In this document: positions 1-8,512 of the stretch, piece by piece
How positions within the stretch are numbered: the first letter of the stretch is position 1
Layout: each line of letters starts with the position of its first letter
Source: a virus
IMG/VR virus record: IMGVR_UViG_3300035666_000004
Span: 57,825-121,824 of that record
Strand: one strand, 5' to 3'
Length of the DNA stretch: 64,000 nt
Notes under the pieces: model-generated
What the model saw: only the letters and a program-made list of their open reading frames with translations
Told to the model about the DNA's origin: nothing
Databases searched by the model: none
Program-made: the position numbers and the translations under genes

Positions 1-864
1 AGTTTGGAATGCATCAACGATTTCAGTTAACGAATCAAGAGCTGTTGGATCAATGTTAGAGAGAACATTGTCGATTTGGCTTTGTAAGCTAGCGTCAGCA
101 GCAATACGTGCAGATTGTTCTGCAGTATCAGCAGCAATTCTTGCAGACTCTTCAGCAGAAACAGCAGCAACACGAGCAGAAGCTTCAGCAGATACAGCGG
201 CTTGTCTAGATGATACTTCAGCAGCTAGATCGCTAGTAAGTTGAGCATCAGCAGCAATACGAGCAGAAGCTTCAGCAGATACAGCAGCTTGACGTGAAGT
301 TAATTCAGCAGCGTCAGCAGCAATTCTTGCAGACTCTTCAGCAGCAACAGCAGCAACACGAGCAGATTGCTCAGTAGCTACAGCAGCAGTAAGAACATCA
401 TCAGCAGCAATACGTGCTGATTGTTCAGCAGCAACAGCAGCAGCACGAGCAGTTTGCTCAGCAGCTAAATCGCTAGCAAGTTGTGCGTCAGCAGCAATAC
501 GTGCTGATTGTTCAGCAGCAACAGCAGCAATACGAGCAGATTGTTCAGTAGCTAAATCGGCTTGAACGCCAGAAATTGCAGTTTGGAAAGCAGCAGCTTG
601 CGAATTTAATGCAGCATCAATACCAGCTAAGTGAGATGCAATAACATTTGCATCACTAGCAGTATAGTTAACTCCTTGAGTTAAACTACCTACTGTATAA
701 TTAAATACAGCTGAATCAATAAGCGTTTTCCATTGACCGCCAGTTCTAATCTTGAAACTATTTGACGTAGTATCAAAATATAACTGTCCGTCAACAGCTT
801 TCGCTGGTGGGTTAGTTAAACCGCGGAGTTGTATACCGCCGGAAACTTTTAATAAATTTGACAT
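1..864 (-). CDS. Tail fibre protein with alanine-rich coiled-coil stalk (C-terminus beyond window)
   Basis: The reading frame is open for all 288 codons from the ATG at 864 to the window edge, so the gene is partial. Residues about 15-45 hold a fibre N-terminal motif (DGQLYFDTTSNSFKI, then GGQWK). From about residue 100 the chain is a long Ala-rich stalk of units such as EQSARIAADA spaced 11 or 18 residues apart. Such 11-residue (hendecad) spacing is known from right-handed coiled coils. The last visible part (LDSLTEIVDAFQ) resembles the stalk-to-head junction common in phage fibres. A late-promoter motif lies 52 bases upstream and an A/G-rich ribosome site (AAAAGGAAAAACC) precedes the start. 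It is probably a trimeric fibre; the receptor-binding head is not in view. Confidence 0.85.
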   Translation of the reverse strand, partial: MSNLLKVSGGIQLRGLTNPPAKAVDGQLYFDTTSNSFKIRTGGQWKTLIDSAVFNYTVGSLTQGVNYTASDANVIASHLAGIDAALNSQAAAFQTAISGVQADLATEQSARIAAVAAEQSARIAADAQLASDLAAEQTARAAAVAAEQSARIAADDVLTAAVATEQSARVAAVAAEESARIAADAAELTSRQAAVSAEASARIAADAQLTSDLAAEVSSRQAAVSAEASARVAAVSAEESARIAADTAEQSARIAADASLQSQIDNVLSNIDPTALDSLTEIVDAFQT

Positions 865-916
865 GGTTTTTCCTTTTTTTTTAAGGGGTTTGGTGTATAG
901 AAACTATACACGTAAA

Positions 917-924
917 AGATTAGG
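917..924 (-). promoter_or_regulatory. Late promoter core motif, copy 1
   Basis: CCTAATCT on the minus strand, followed by TTTACG, 52 bases upstream of the fibre gene starting at 864. It is one of eleven copies, all in front of minus-strand structural genes. The role as a late promoter is inferred from position and conservation. Confidence 0.6.
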
Positions 925-968
925 CTTTGGCCCAATTGTTAGGATTACCTCCAAACTATAGGCCAAAG
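925..968 (-). terminator. Inverted repeat, possible weak terminator
   Basis: CTTTGGCC at 925-932 and GGCCAAAG at 961-968 are perfect 8-base complements around a 28-base loop. The repeat lies about 30 bases after the stop of the fibre gene at 998-3187 and touches late motif copy 1. There is no strong run of T after it, so termination is only a possibility. Confidence 0.3.
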
Positions 969-997
969 TATTGATTTTATTATATTTTTTATGGGTA

Positions 998-3187
998 TTA
1001 TGGTTCCATTAACCAACGACGTATGAATATCTTCATGGTAGCGTCATAAGTAGAGTCTGTTGACACATATTGAATTGATACTGTAGAACCGTCATTAATA
1101 ATATTAAAAATGACGCCGGTATCGTTAGTTTCAACATAGTCATCCCAGATTTCTGCTACTGTTTCATTAGAAGCAATTAACATTTCTCCGGTTCTCATGT
1201 CTGGACCTCGACGAATACCGTAATCCACAACTACGTTAGTGTATTCTGCTGCTGCATAAGTAATAATAGTAACTGGATCTGATTGATTGTCTAAAAGAGT
1301 AATCGTATCTGATAAAGACATTAATTGAAGACCATTTAGATTAATGGCATTATTAACTCCATCCCATTTAAAATGAGAATTTGAAGACAATTGACCAGAG
1401 CCATTGAATTGAACTTCGCCCTGATTACCAGCAGCACCTAAAGTAGGGCTATAGTAAGATGAATAATTAGGCATTCCGCTTGGACCGCCATCAGCATCAG
1501 ACCATCTTTGAGCAAAGTATTTCATTATACCATCTGAACCAGTATCAGTTGTAGAATAGTATAAAGTTATAATGCCGGTATCAATTTCAGCATAAAAACT
1601 AACGCCAGTAACTTCAGTAGATGAATTATGTTGGGCAACATTGGCAGTTGTTCCGTCTGAAGTTATAGTCAGTTGACCGGCCTCTTTACCAGTTCCTCTA
1701 ATAATTGAATAAGAAAGAATAAAGTTTTCTGAACCAGCAACACTTACGGAGAAAATAATTCCATCTGTATTATTAACAATTTCTGTTGTTTTAACAGATG
1801 TTTGTTCCCAAAAATCTACAGATGTGTCATCAAAATAACGAACAACATCATTAAAAGCAAAGATTGATCCATTGTACATACCGATCTGATTACCAAAAAT
1901 GTCGCCTTTTTGTATGTATATTTGATCACCTTTAGTTGGATTAACTGAATCATTGAAAACACTTTGTATTTCAAAAGAAATAGAGGTTCCAACACCACTT
2001 ATTTTATAAACGCCTGGATCAAAATTCAAATTTGGGAATAGTATTAAATCGCCATTCACCATCGCGACATTATCAACAGTATAAGTTGTTCCAGTTGGTA
2101 TAGCCATTGACAATGGGTCATTTGCAGTTATTTGAATCAATCCACCGCTTGTAGTAGAAGATGAACCTCCTGCTGCAGCATTTTGTACAATATCATTTTG
2201 TATAATATTAATAATAGTGCCGCCATCATTGAAAACAAATACTTGTCCTAAGTTAATACCAGTTGGATAGTTTGCTTTAACAGCAGTTGTTATGCCAGTA
2301 GCGTCTGTATCAGCTGAAACTACTAAAAGTTTTCCATCTATTTCATTAAATGAATTAACAGAATTTGCCGCTAAAGTTACAGAATACCATCGTCCGTAGC
2401 CTGGCGCCACAGTAATTAATGGAGACATAAAGTTATCGCCAAGCGGAGTAACTCCATCTTCTTTATAGATTTGGCCAGTAAAGAAATTGATTACTGCTCC
2501 ACTGAAATTTAAAAATTTATTTTGGAAAGCCATTCCAAATTCAGTACCATCAATTGATAACTTGTTTACAGCAGTAACGTCTACTAAAGTAGAAGCATCC
2601 CTTGCTATTAATCTTAATTGTCCAGATGAATCTGTTTCAGAAGAAGCACCAATTGCAGCTAGTATTTCTCTGGAAGTTCCTTCGATTGTTTTAGATTGGC
2701 CTTCAAATAATACCATTGACCCGACATGGAACTCATTACCGCTTTTAAGAGCAACAATAAGAACATCTCTGTCTTGTGGCAATGTAGAAGTTTGTGCAAC
2801 GGTAACTGGCAATATAGAACTTACACCAGTTCTGTCTAAAGTTACATAAGCACAATATCCATCGGCTAGACCAGCAATTGTTTGTGCAGAAATCGTATTT
2901 GAAGCCAATGGCCTACCGGGCAATTGTATAAAAGCATCGTCTGATATAGTTAATTCGTCAACACCAGCAATCCACACTCCGCCTTGAACAAGTTTTGCGT
3001 TCTTGTCTTGGAATGCCTCAGTTTGTGATACAGATAGATCTTCCCAAATAGGAAAAATGTCTGTACAAATTCTTAGTCTATTAAGATCAGTATTAAAATA
3101 AATTTCTCCAACTTTTCCAGTTAATGGATCAGCATTAAGTCGAGGATATAATCTAATAAATTCAAAATTTTTGGTTGGATTTGACAT
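998..3187 (-). CDS. Tail fibre / receptor-binding protein with two copies of a C-terminal beta domain
   Basis: A 729-aa protein whose N-terminus (GKVGEIYFNTDLNRLRI) resembles the start of the neighbouring fibre gene, so both may attach to the same site on the baseplate. The middle is Ser/Thr/Gly/Asn-rich beta-type sequence typical of fibres. Two regions, roughly residues 495-595 and 650-729, follow the same pattern: Y-x-I-x-RG, then G-x-L-x-I, then TGV-x-F, then STD and MK, ending in RW. The 215-aa gene at 6687-7334 has a third version. It is a virion surface protein, probably host-binding; the exact receptor and fold are not known. Confidence 0.75.
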   Translation of the reverse strand: MSNPTKNFEFIRLYPRLNADPLTGKVGEIYFNTDLNRLRICTDIFPIWEDLSVSQTEAFQDKNAKLVQGGVWIAGVDELTISDDAFIQLPGRPLASNTISAQTIAGLADGYCAYVTLDRTGVSSILPVTVAQTSTLPQDRDVLIVALKSGNEFHVGSMVLFEGQSKTIEGTSREILAAIGASSETDSSGQLRLIARDASTLVDVTAVNKLSIDGTEFGMAFQNKFLNFSGAVINFFTGQIYKEDGVTPLGDNFMSPLITVAPGYGRWYSVTLAANSVNSFNEIDGKLLVVSADTDATGITTAVKANYPTGINLGQVFVFNDGGTIINIIQNDIVQNAAAGGSSSTTSGGLIQITANDPLSMAIPTGTTYTVDNVAMVNGDLILFPNLNFDPGVYKISGVGTSISFEIQSVFNDSVNPTKGDQIYIQKGDIFGNQIGMYNGSIFAFNDVVRYFDDTSVDFWEQTSVKTTEIVNNTDGIIFSVSVAGSENFILSYSIIRGTGKEAGQLTITSDGTTANVAQHNSSTEVTGVSFYAEIDTGIITLYYSTTDTGSDGIMKYFAQRWSDADGGPSGMPNYSSYYSPTLGAAGNQGEVQFNGSGQLSSNSHFKWDGVNNAINLNGLQLMSLSDTITLLDNQSDPVTIITYAAAEYTNVVVDYGIRRGPDMRTGEMLIASNETVAEIWDDYVETNDTGVIFNIINDGSTVSIQYVSTDSTYDATMKIFIRRWLMEP

Positions 3188-3198
3188 AATATTATCCT

Positions 3199-3876
3199 TT
3201 ATATTTTAACTATCCACTTTTGGACTAAGTATGGTTGCATGTTATTGTGTTTGTTTACTGCTGATGCAGGTGTAGAATTGGCCAAATCCCCAGTCAGTGT
3301 GTGAGAATGGGCACCGCTTATACTGCTTGCTCCGGCATCAGCCTGGCCGCTAGGTGTTGAATAGAAATAATATCCATAATCTGTAGCGCCACTAAAATAC
3401 CATGACATATCTGTTTTATAAGATGGATTTAATGAAGTTATATCATTTGATTGTTCTACCGAAAACGTAATAGGGTCAGTGTCTTTCATAAACATATAAT
3501 GCTTATGTTCACCTGCGTAATCTAAAGTAATAGTGCTTGTATTGTGAGAATGAGTTGGATTTCCAATTTCATCAGCAGTTAATTGATGCTTCTCGGCACC
3601 ATTAAAACTTCCGAGAATTCTGGTTACAGAACCAGACACTGGGTCAGTGTAAGTACCAGCACCAATTACTGTTCTTCCAATCATGTTAGGAAGATTTGCA
3701 CCAAATATACTATATAATAGTGGGTATTGAGCCTGTGTAATCGCAGACCCATCTAATTCTAACCAACCAGATGGAATGGTAGCCATGGACCATACTTTAA
3801 TAGTTCCAGATGGCTCTAAACCTTCGCCTTTTTTTATTGAATGATTATTTGTGGTTAATCCTGATCTTTTTGCCAT
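3199..3876 (-). CDS. Tail collar-domain adhesin, paralog 3 of 3
   Basis: A 225-aa protein of the phage tail collar type. The N-terminal part has the hallmark GTIKVWSMATIPSGWLELDG, then YPLLYSIFG and a PN-x-IGR-x-x-xGAGTYTDPVSGSVTR segment. The C-terminus HNNMQPYLVQKWIVKI is the conserved collar ending. The variable centre (residues about 95-200) has His-containing SHSHNTS and AHSHTLTG strands, as in trimeric fibre tips that bind metal. It is the last of three tandem paralogs separated by 1-2 bases. It differs from them mainly in the central region, which suggests alternative receptor-binding tips. No ring of sequence hints at an enzyme. Confidence 0.85.
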   Translation of the reverse strand: MAKRSGLTTNNHSIKKGEGLEPSGTIKVWSMATIPSGWLELDGSAITQAQYPLLYSIFGANLPNMIGRTVIGAGTYTDPVSGSVTRILGSFNGAEKHQLTADEIGNPTHSHNTSTITLDYAGEHKHYMFMKDTDPITFSVEQSNDITSLNPSYKTDMSWYFSGATDYGYYFYSTPSGQADAGASSISGAHSHTLTGDLANSTPASAVNKHNNMQPYLVQKWIVKI

Positions 3877-3877
3877 A

Positions 3878-4615
3878 TTACACCTTTATAATCCATTTTT
3901 GTACTATATATGGCTGCATATTATTATGCGCAGTTGCTAATTCAGATATGCTTGTAAAAGATAAATCAGTATTAGGACCTGTGTGCGTATGTTGACCAGA
4001 ACTATTATATCCAGAGCCAACAGCATACGATGTTTGTATTCTTGATGGCTCAAGTCCAGTATAAATACCAAGAACTGATGAAAAAGAAACTTTTGAAGCA
4101 GCGCCACCAAAAACCATACCGCCCATTAATGAATATGCAACATTGCCATAATTTGGAACTGTGTGAAATTCAATTATTCCAGTTCCAAAATATTTTGACA
4201 TTGTATAGTGTGTATGATTTCCTGCCGATACTGAAAGCACAGACCCTCTTGCATGCGAATGGGCAACTTCTCCTGATTCTGCATTTAATACTTTGTGCTT
4301 TTCAGCGCCATTTGAAGTTCCTAAAAATCTAATGACTGAACCAGACACTGGGTCAGTGTAAGTACCAGAACCAATTGGAACTCTCCCTGCCAAATTGGGA
4401 AGATTAAAATGTGAACTGTCTGCAGATCCGTAAATTGTACCTAAAATAGAAAACAGTCTAGCGTAATCAGTTCGAGATAAAGATGATCCATCTAATTCTA
4501 ACCAACCAGATGGAATAGTAGCTCCGCCCCAACAAATTACTGTTCCTGTAGTAACTGCACCGTCTGTTATTTGTATTGATTGAGTTGTTGTATTTAATCC
4601 AAGTCTTGCTGCCAT
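3878..4615 (-). CDS. Tail collar-domain adhesin, paralog 2 of 3
   Basis: 245 aa. It shares with both neighbours the N-terminal ARxGLNxxxxS motif, the collar signature (GTVICWGGATIPSGWLELDG, YARLFSILGTIYG, FNLPNLAGRVPIG), the GTYTDPVSGSV-x-R-x-LG-x-SNGAEKH block and the ending HNNMQPYIVQKWIIKV. The central His-rich segment (SHARGSV, GNHTHY, GQHTHTG) differs from the paralogs and is the likely exposed binding tip. The start is the ATG at 4615, 2 bases from the upstream stop. It probably forms trimers at the end of a fibre or on the baseplate; that is inference from the collar family. Confidence 0.85.
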   Translation of the reverse strand: MAARLGLNTTTQSIQITDGAVTTGTVICWGGATIPSGWLELDGSSLSRTDYARLFSILGTIYGSADSSHFNLPNLAGRVPIGSGTYTDPVSGSVIRFLGTSNGAEKHKVLNAESGEVAHSHARGSVLSVSAGNHTHYTMSKYFGTGIIEFHTVPNYGNVAYSLMGGMVFGGAASKVSFSSVLGIYTGLEPSRIQTSYAVGSGYNSSGQHTHTGPNTDLSFTSISELATAHNNMQPYIVQKWIIKV

Positions 4616-4616
4616 A

Positions 4617-5303
4617 TTAAACCTTCACTATCCATCTTTGAACTAAATATGGTTGCATATTGTTATGTGAATTTGCTGCATTGGCAGCAGCTGAAGACAT
4701 AACGCCCCCCGAAGTCACATGATAATGATTACCAGAAGTTGAGCTAGCCCCTCTATCTGCGGCAGATTCGTGTCCTCTTATTGAATAAGCAAACCATGCA
4801 CCAAAATCACTGTAATGTAAAGCTAATGGCAGATTTTCATTTGGATACACGGCTGGGTCTACATTCGTCTGAGATGTGCTATGGTACACTCCATAATGTT
4901 GATGGCTATTTGATGAAACAGAATTTACATTTATGTTGTGTTTGTGTTGAACCAATGCACTTTCTGCTGAAAGCAATAAATGTTTTTCAGCACCATTCGA
5001 TGCACCTAATACTCTAGTTACAGAACCAGATACTGGATCAGTATAAGTACCAGCACCAACTGGAACTCTGCCAACCAAATTTGGAATACCAAAAGTTGTT
5101 GAACCGTCACCAGCTCCATAAGTTGTACCGTATATACCAAAAAGATTTGGATACAAAGTCCTTGAAACTGGTATACCATTACACTCTATCCACCCAGGAG
5201 GATAGACATTTGAAGACCACGGCTTTACAGTCCCTGGCTTTTCGTAACCAAGGTGGCCTTGCATTGTAGAGTTATTTATATTTAAACCTGATCTTGCTGC
5301 CAT
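4617..5303 (-). CDS. Tail collar-domain adhesin, paralog 1 of 3
   Basis: 228 aa. Collar signature at about residues 22-45 (GTVKPWSSNVYPPGWIECNG), then YPNLFGIYGTTYGAGDGS, FGIPNLVGRVPVGAGTY and the shared TDPVSGSVTRVLG block. It ends HNNMQPYLVQRWIVKV. The centre contains HKHN, HQHYG and NHYH strands. It overlaps the stop of the preceding beta-helix gene by one base (TAATG), so the two are translated together. Its sequence is closest in the framework to the two following genes and free in the centre, the pattern expected of duplicated receptor-binding proteins. Confidence 0.85.
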   Translation of the reverse strand: MAARSGLNINNSTMQGHLGYEKPGTVKPWSSNVYPPGWIECNGIPVSRTLYPNLFGIYGTTYGAGDGSTTFGIPNLVGRVPVGAGTYTDPVSGSVTRVLGASNGAEKHLLLSAESALVQHKHNINVNSVSSNSHQHYGVYHSTSQTNVDPAVYPNENLPLALHYSDFGAWFAYSIRGHESAADRGASSTSGNHYHVTSGGVMSSAAANAANSHNNMQPYLVQRWIVKV

Positions 5304-6457
5304 TATGTGTCTTCACAATCCAAATCTGCGTTGTTAGAACCAACATAGTTTATACCAATTTTATTAGTAGAAACTACGTCATTAAAAGCGCAATCATTTA
5401 TTCTATTATTCGATCCGTTAACTAATGCACCGACAGTTGATGTATTATTAGTTGAATTAGTTAAGTTAATACGGCAATCTCTAATTCTGCAATAGTTTCC
5501 GGTTACAAGAACTGTATAGCTATTGTGCCCAGCTAATGTCTCAATGTTTAAACCGTCTAAAATACATCTGTTACCTAATTCAATATATCCGCCAGATGCA
5601 ATTTTAATAGCGCCAGAATCAACTGAGCTTGAAAGTTTGTCCATTCCTCGACCTAAAATTTTAATGCCATTAGTTAAAGTAACGCCAGAAGATATGGTAA
5701 AAGTTTTCGTTATAAGAATAATTCCGCCACCCAAAGCAGTTAAGTCTGTGATAGCTTGTTGTAATTCTGTTTGATTAGAAGCAAATTTTTCTGGATAAGC
5801 AGTTGCGCCAGAAACTAAAACTGCTCCCAATTGAGAAGTAGTTCCTGCTGGCCACATGATACCATGCGGAACAAATAACAAGTCGTTACCGCGTCTTAAG
5901 GCCAATGGAATACTAAATATTGAAGACGAACCAGTAGTAGTTATTTCAAGTTTTGGCATTGCAGTAGACATAGGTTGCTTAACAACTCTAAATCCAGTGC
6001 TAGTTGAACCGCCGTTAATTCCGTTTTCAAGATTGAAAGAACTTCCTTGGTCAACTAACAATGCAGAATCTAATTCTAGATAAACTAATTCGCCGTCAGC
6101 GATATCAATGTATTCAAAAGTTGTAAGCGTGTTTGTAGCTCCACCTTGAAGTCTTAATACCATAGAGCTATTTACAGAACCTTCAGTTGCTAATATTTCC
6201 ATGCTCATAGAATTAACAAGAGTGTTGGCATCGAAACGAAGCTGTGTTCCAGTCCAAGTGATTTGACCACCTTCAGAATGAAGTATGTAATTAGTTTTTC
6301 TAGACAATTCAGCGATTGCTTTAAAAGTATTTTCTAAAGTAACTAAAGCGTTTTCCTGCTCATCAGAGTTAGCTAAAAAAGGAATTTGTCTGTCGATTGC
6401 TATTTCTGATAATTTAGTATTGCCTTGATTTTTGGGCTGATTAGAATCGTAACTCAT
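5303..6457 (-). CDS. Tail protein with right-handed beta-helix (pectate-lyase-like) C-terminus
   Basis: 384 aa. Residues about 1-235 are a phage-type N-terminal region of unknown fold. From about residue 236 a stretch with short beta repeats begins: LQQAITDLTALGGGIILI, then GVTLTNGIKILGRG, then AIKIASGGYIELGNRCILDGLNI, YCRIRDCRI and NNRINDCAF. This is the pattern of the pectate-lyase-3 type beta-helix seen in tailspikes, where it often carries glycan-degrading or glycan-binding sites. The helix is short and the protein ends abruptly at NNADLDCEDT with its stop overlapping the next start, so it may be a truncated tailspike. No catalytic site can be assigned. Confidence 0.7.
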   Translation of the reverse strand: MSYDSNQPKNQGNTKLSEIAIDRQIPFLANSDEQENALVTLENTFKAIAELSRKTNYILHSEGGQITWTGTQLRFDANTLVNSMSMEILATEGSVNSSMVLRLQGGATNTLTTFEYIDIADGELVYLELDSALLVDQGSSFNLENGINGGSTSTGFRVVKQPMSTAMPKLEITTTGSSSIFSIPLALRRGNDLLFVPHGIMWPAGTTSQLGAVLVSGATAYPEKFASNQTELQQAITDLTALGGGIILITKTFTISSGVTLTNGIKILGRGMDKLSSSVDSGAIKIASGGYIELGNRCILDGLNIETLAGHNSYTVLVTGNYCRIRDCRINLTNSTNNTSTVGALVNGSNNRINDCAFNDVVSTNKIGINYVGSNNADLDCEDT

Positions 6458-6687
6458 TATTCCCCCCTAAGAAATTTGGAGATATCAATATTTGCAGCAG
6501 TGACTGTTTCGATAGCGTTAGCATTGGCTGGTTCAAATGTAGTAGTCAATATGTCCACTGGAAAAATTATATTCCCAGGGATACTTCGTAAAGCCTCAAG
6601 CTCTCTAATTCTAGCATCTTTAAGTTCTAAAAGCTTGGTAAGCTCAACAACTTGCTCTCGTAGTAATTGTTCAATTGGACTGCTCAT
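6457..6687 (-). CDS. Small coiled-coil protein of the fibre operon
   Basis: 76 aa. Residues 4-32 form a strong helical heptad segment (IEQLLREQVVELTKLLELKD); the remainder has a short Pro-containing link and no recognisable domain. Both ends overlap neighbours as TAATG, so it is translated with the genes around it. A trimerising linker or fibre chaperone would fit this position, but that is a guess from size and context. Confidence 0.6.
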   Translation of the reverse strand: MSSPIEQLLREQVVELTKLLELKDARIRELEALRSIPGNIIFPVDILTTTFEPANANAIETVTAANIDISKFLRGE

Positions 6688-7334
6688 TAGAATCCTTTTA
6701 AAACATATTTAAGAGTGAGTGGAACCCCTTCTAGATCAGAAGTATATTTTAATTTAACGCTTCCAGATTCCATAACAATAGAGAGCCAAGCGCTTACATC
6801 GTTACCGATTTCTGTAAAGGAATGATCATAAGCAACGGAGCTAAAGCCGTCATTTAATATGTTGAAATCGCCTTTTCTTTTACGGCCATTACCAGTAGTT
6901 CTTTGTAATGTGTATTCGATATTTGCAAATGGTTTAGATGAACCAACGAAAACCAAAGCATCTGCTAACGTAGCTTGGCCATCTACTAAGGTGATTGTTA
7001 ACGGAACTTCGCCGACGCCAGTCCAAATGTTAGCAGCTCTTTGATAAATAGTTGAAGAAGACCCTTGAATAACAATAGCTACATCGCCATCTTTTGTTCC
7101 GGTATATAATACTTCCCAACTGTTTGGGTTAGTATCGGGCTGTAGACCTACGTTTGAATTTACTTTGGAACGGTACATCTTTCCAGAGTATTCTAAGCAA
7201 TTATATTGTGAGTAAGTAGTTGAAACATCCCAGTAATCTACTAGGTTGTTTGAAGAAAATACAATAGCAGCGTTCGCGTTATCGGTTAAAGAACCTCGAC
7301 CTAAAGCTAATGAGTCTATTTTTTGTAATGCCAC
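6687..7334 (-). CDS. Short tail fibre / adhesin with CBM-like and fibre beta domain
   Basis: 215 aa. Residues about 33-75 (YWDVSTTYSQYNCLEYSGKM, then PDTNPNSWEVL) match the aromatic pattern of small carbohydrate-binding modules of the chitin-binding type: Trp/Tyr spacing followed by PD-x-NP-x-x-W. The C-terminal 100 residues repeat the Y-x-L-x-R ... KLKYTSD ... LKY pattern found twice in the fibre gene at 998-3187. It is the first gene of the fibre operon, 71 bases downstream of a late motif, with the ribosome site GAGAGGAG before the ATG. It is likely a surface adhesin; the sugar specificity cannot be read. Confidence 0.7.
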   Translation of the reverse strand: MALQKIDSLALGRGSLTDNANAAIVFSSNNLVDYWDVSTTYSQYNCLEYSGKMYRSKVNSNVGLQPDTNPNSWEVLYTGTKDGDVAIVIQGSSSTIYQRAANIWTGVGEVPLTITLVDGQATLADALVFVGSSKPFANIEYTLQRTTGNGRKRKGDFNILNDGFSSVAYDHSFTEIGNDVSAWLSIVMESGSVKLKYTSDLEGVPLTLKYVLKGF

Positions 7335-7405
7335 TTTACTCCTCTCTTTGGGACCATCTGGGCCAAAAGACCAACAAGCATTTCTGATTGCAGGAATTAT
7401 CTATA

Positions 7406-7413
7406 AGATTAGG
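7406..7413 (-). promoter_or_regulatory. Late promoter core motif, copy 2
   Basis: CCTAATCT followed by TATAGAT on the minus strand, 71 bases upstream of the fibre operon start at 7334. The six bases after the core are identical to copy 3 (upstream of 18422). Confidence 0.65.
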
Positions 7414-7460
7414 TTAAACTGCTATATATTACAATATATTAGGGTATATGGCATTTCAGG

Positions 7461-7489
7461 TTGATTTTATTCAAGTTTTGTGGTAATAT
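7461..7489 (+). promoter_or_regulatory. Sigma70-like promoter of the small-gene array
   Basis: TTGATT (7461-7466), 17-base spacer, TAATAT (7484-7489) with an upstream TGTGG that makes an extended -10 (TGG-TAATAT). It lies 68 bases before the first gene of the array and is the only good promoter seen at its head. Confidence 0.6.
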
Positions 7490-7557
7490 TATTAGGTGGT
7501 GCCGCATACAAAGTTGCTCAAACAATTTGTGCGGAATTGCATTAACATCATTAAGTT

Positions 7558-7749
7558 ATGGAAATAATTATGGAATTATATAAGCTTTTAGTTGTTAGAA
7601 ATAGAGAAAAGAAGGTTATTGCCGAAAACTTGAGCAAAGAAGAGGTGTCTGTAGCAAAGACAGATTGGGCAACTATTTATAATAACGACGTTTATTTCGA
7701 TCCAGTTCCAGTGTTATTGGTTGAAGTGCAGCGTGAGGGTGAAGAATGA
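7558..7749 (+). CDS. Small protein of unknown function heading the array
   Basis: 63 aa, not recognised. It does not have the M-K-K-R start of the following genes. The sequence is a mixed alpha/beta pattern (ELYKLLVVRNREKKVIA, then YFDPVPVLLVEVQ). A second in-frame ATG at 7570 (MELYK) is an equally possible start; neither has a strong ribosome site. Its stop overlaps the start of the first tetrad-family gene as ATGA, so it is the promoter-proximal member of the array operon. Confidence 0.6.
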   Translation: MEIIMELYKLLVVRNREKKVIAENLSKEEVSVAKTDWATIYNNDVYFDPVPVLLVEVQREGEE

Positions 7750-7946
7750 GGAAACGCGAGCAGGCAGAAGTACATAACGCCTTGTTCTATCAAGTAAGGT
7801 ACATTCTAGATGTAATTCAAGAACCTGAAGAAGTTACAGAATATACTATTATGGATATCTTGTTAGATAATCGACTCAGACCTGTTGATGTTGCTGAGTT
7901 GCAAAAGCAAGTAAGATATTTTATTGCGAATCGGAATATAAGGTAA
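7746..7946 (+). CDS. Tetrad-family small protein, array member 1
   Basis: 66 aa, starting MRKREQ. Tetrads are irregular here; the end LQKQVRYFIANRNIR carries the family C-terminal pattern. The start overlaps the preceding stop as ATGA. Function unknown. Confidence 0.75.
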   Translation: MRKREQAEVHNALFYQVRYILDVIQEPEEVTEYTIMDILLDNRLRPVDVAELQKQVRYFIANRNIR

Positions 7947-7950
7947 ATAT

Positions 7951-8148
7951 ATGGTCAAAAGAAGGCAGCTAAGTGATTTTCTTAAAAAGTATCTCTACAA
8001 TAAGCTTTATAGCCAGTCTATGATCACAACTGAATACGTTTGGGACAAAGTATGGTACAGCACTAGACCTGATCTCTACCTATTGCTTCATGTTAATATC
8101 GAAATAGAAATTACTAAACACATAAGACAAATTAAGGCCACTAAATGA
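7951..8148 (+). CDS. Tetrad-family small protein, array member 2
   Basis: 65 aa, starting MVKRRQL. Residues 4-19 read as four clean tetrads (RRQL, SDFL, KKYL, YNKL); the middle is aromatic and out of register; the end is ITKHIRQIK. It starts 4 bases after the preceding stop. Function unknown. Confidence 0.75.
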   Translation: MVKRRQLSDFLKKYLYNKLYSQSMITTEYVWDKVWYSTRPDLYLLLHVNIEIEITKHIRQIKATK

Positions 8149-8336
8149 GGAAAAGAGACCAGATTGATGATTCTAAATTTTTTTGGCGATTAGTTGACCG
8201 CACCTTATCTTGGCGCATAGACGATGAACTTGGGGCATATCTTAGATGGCAATTTCGCGACAATTTAGATGATAACCTTTACTATCACTTGTATAGACAC
8301 ATAAGCGATTTCTTAAGGCAAGAGGAATTAAAATGA
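8145..8336 (+). CDS. Tetrad-family small protein, array member 3
   Basis: 63 aa, MRKRDQI start. The second half (residues 34-57) reads RWQF, RDNL, DDNL, YYHL, YRHI, SDFL, shifted by two residues relative to the N-terminal register. ATGA overlap with the gene before. Function unknown. Confidence 0.8.
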   Translation: MRKRDQIDDSKFFWRLVDRTLSWRIDDELGAYLRWQFRDNLDDNLYYHLYRHISDFLRQEELK

Positions 8337-8512
8337 GAAGAAGAAATTCAATTGATGCATACCATAGACTATTGCTCTCTCTTGCTAAGAATTCAGGTAA
8401 AGTCGTAAAAGATGACTATTTTAACAGACTTATGGATATAGTTCGCGAAGGGGCTAACCAAGAAATGAAAATTAAGCTCTATGCCTATTTAAAAGATGTG
8501 AGGTCAAAATGA
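8333..8512 (+). CDS. Tetrad-family small protein, array member 4
   Basis: 59 aa (MRRRNSIDAYHRLLL...). The N-terminus keeps three basic residues and I7, but Q6 is replaced by Ser. The tetrad register is weak. The end LYAYLKDVRSK is family-like. ATGA overlaps at both ends fix the start and stop. Function unknown. Confidence 0.75.
   Translation: MRRRNSIDAYHRLLLSLAKNSGKVVKDDYFNRLMDIVREGANQEMKIKLYAYLKDVRSK

Noticed and set aside
5303-5600. Frameshifted tailspike at the end of the beta-helix gene
   Set aside because: The following gene starts with a full collar protein at the overlapping TAATG, and no continuation of beta-helix sequence is seen in other frames; a natural short form is simpler.
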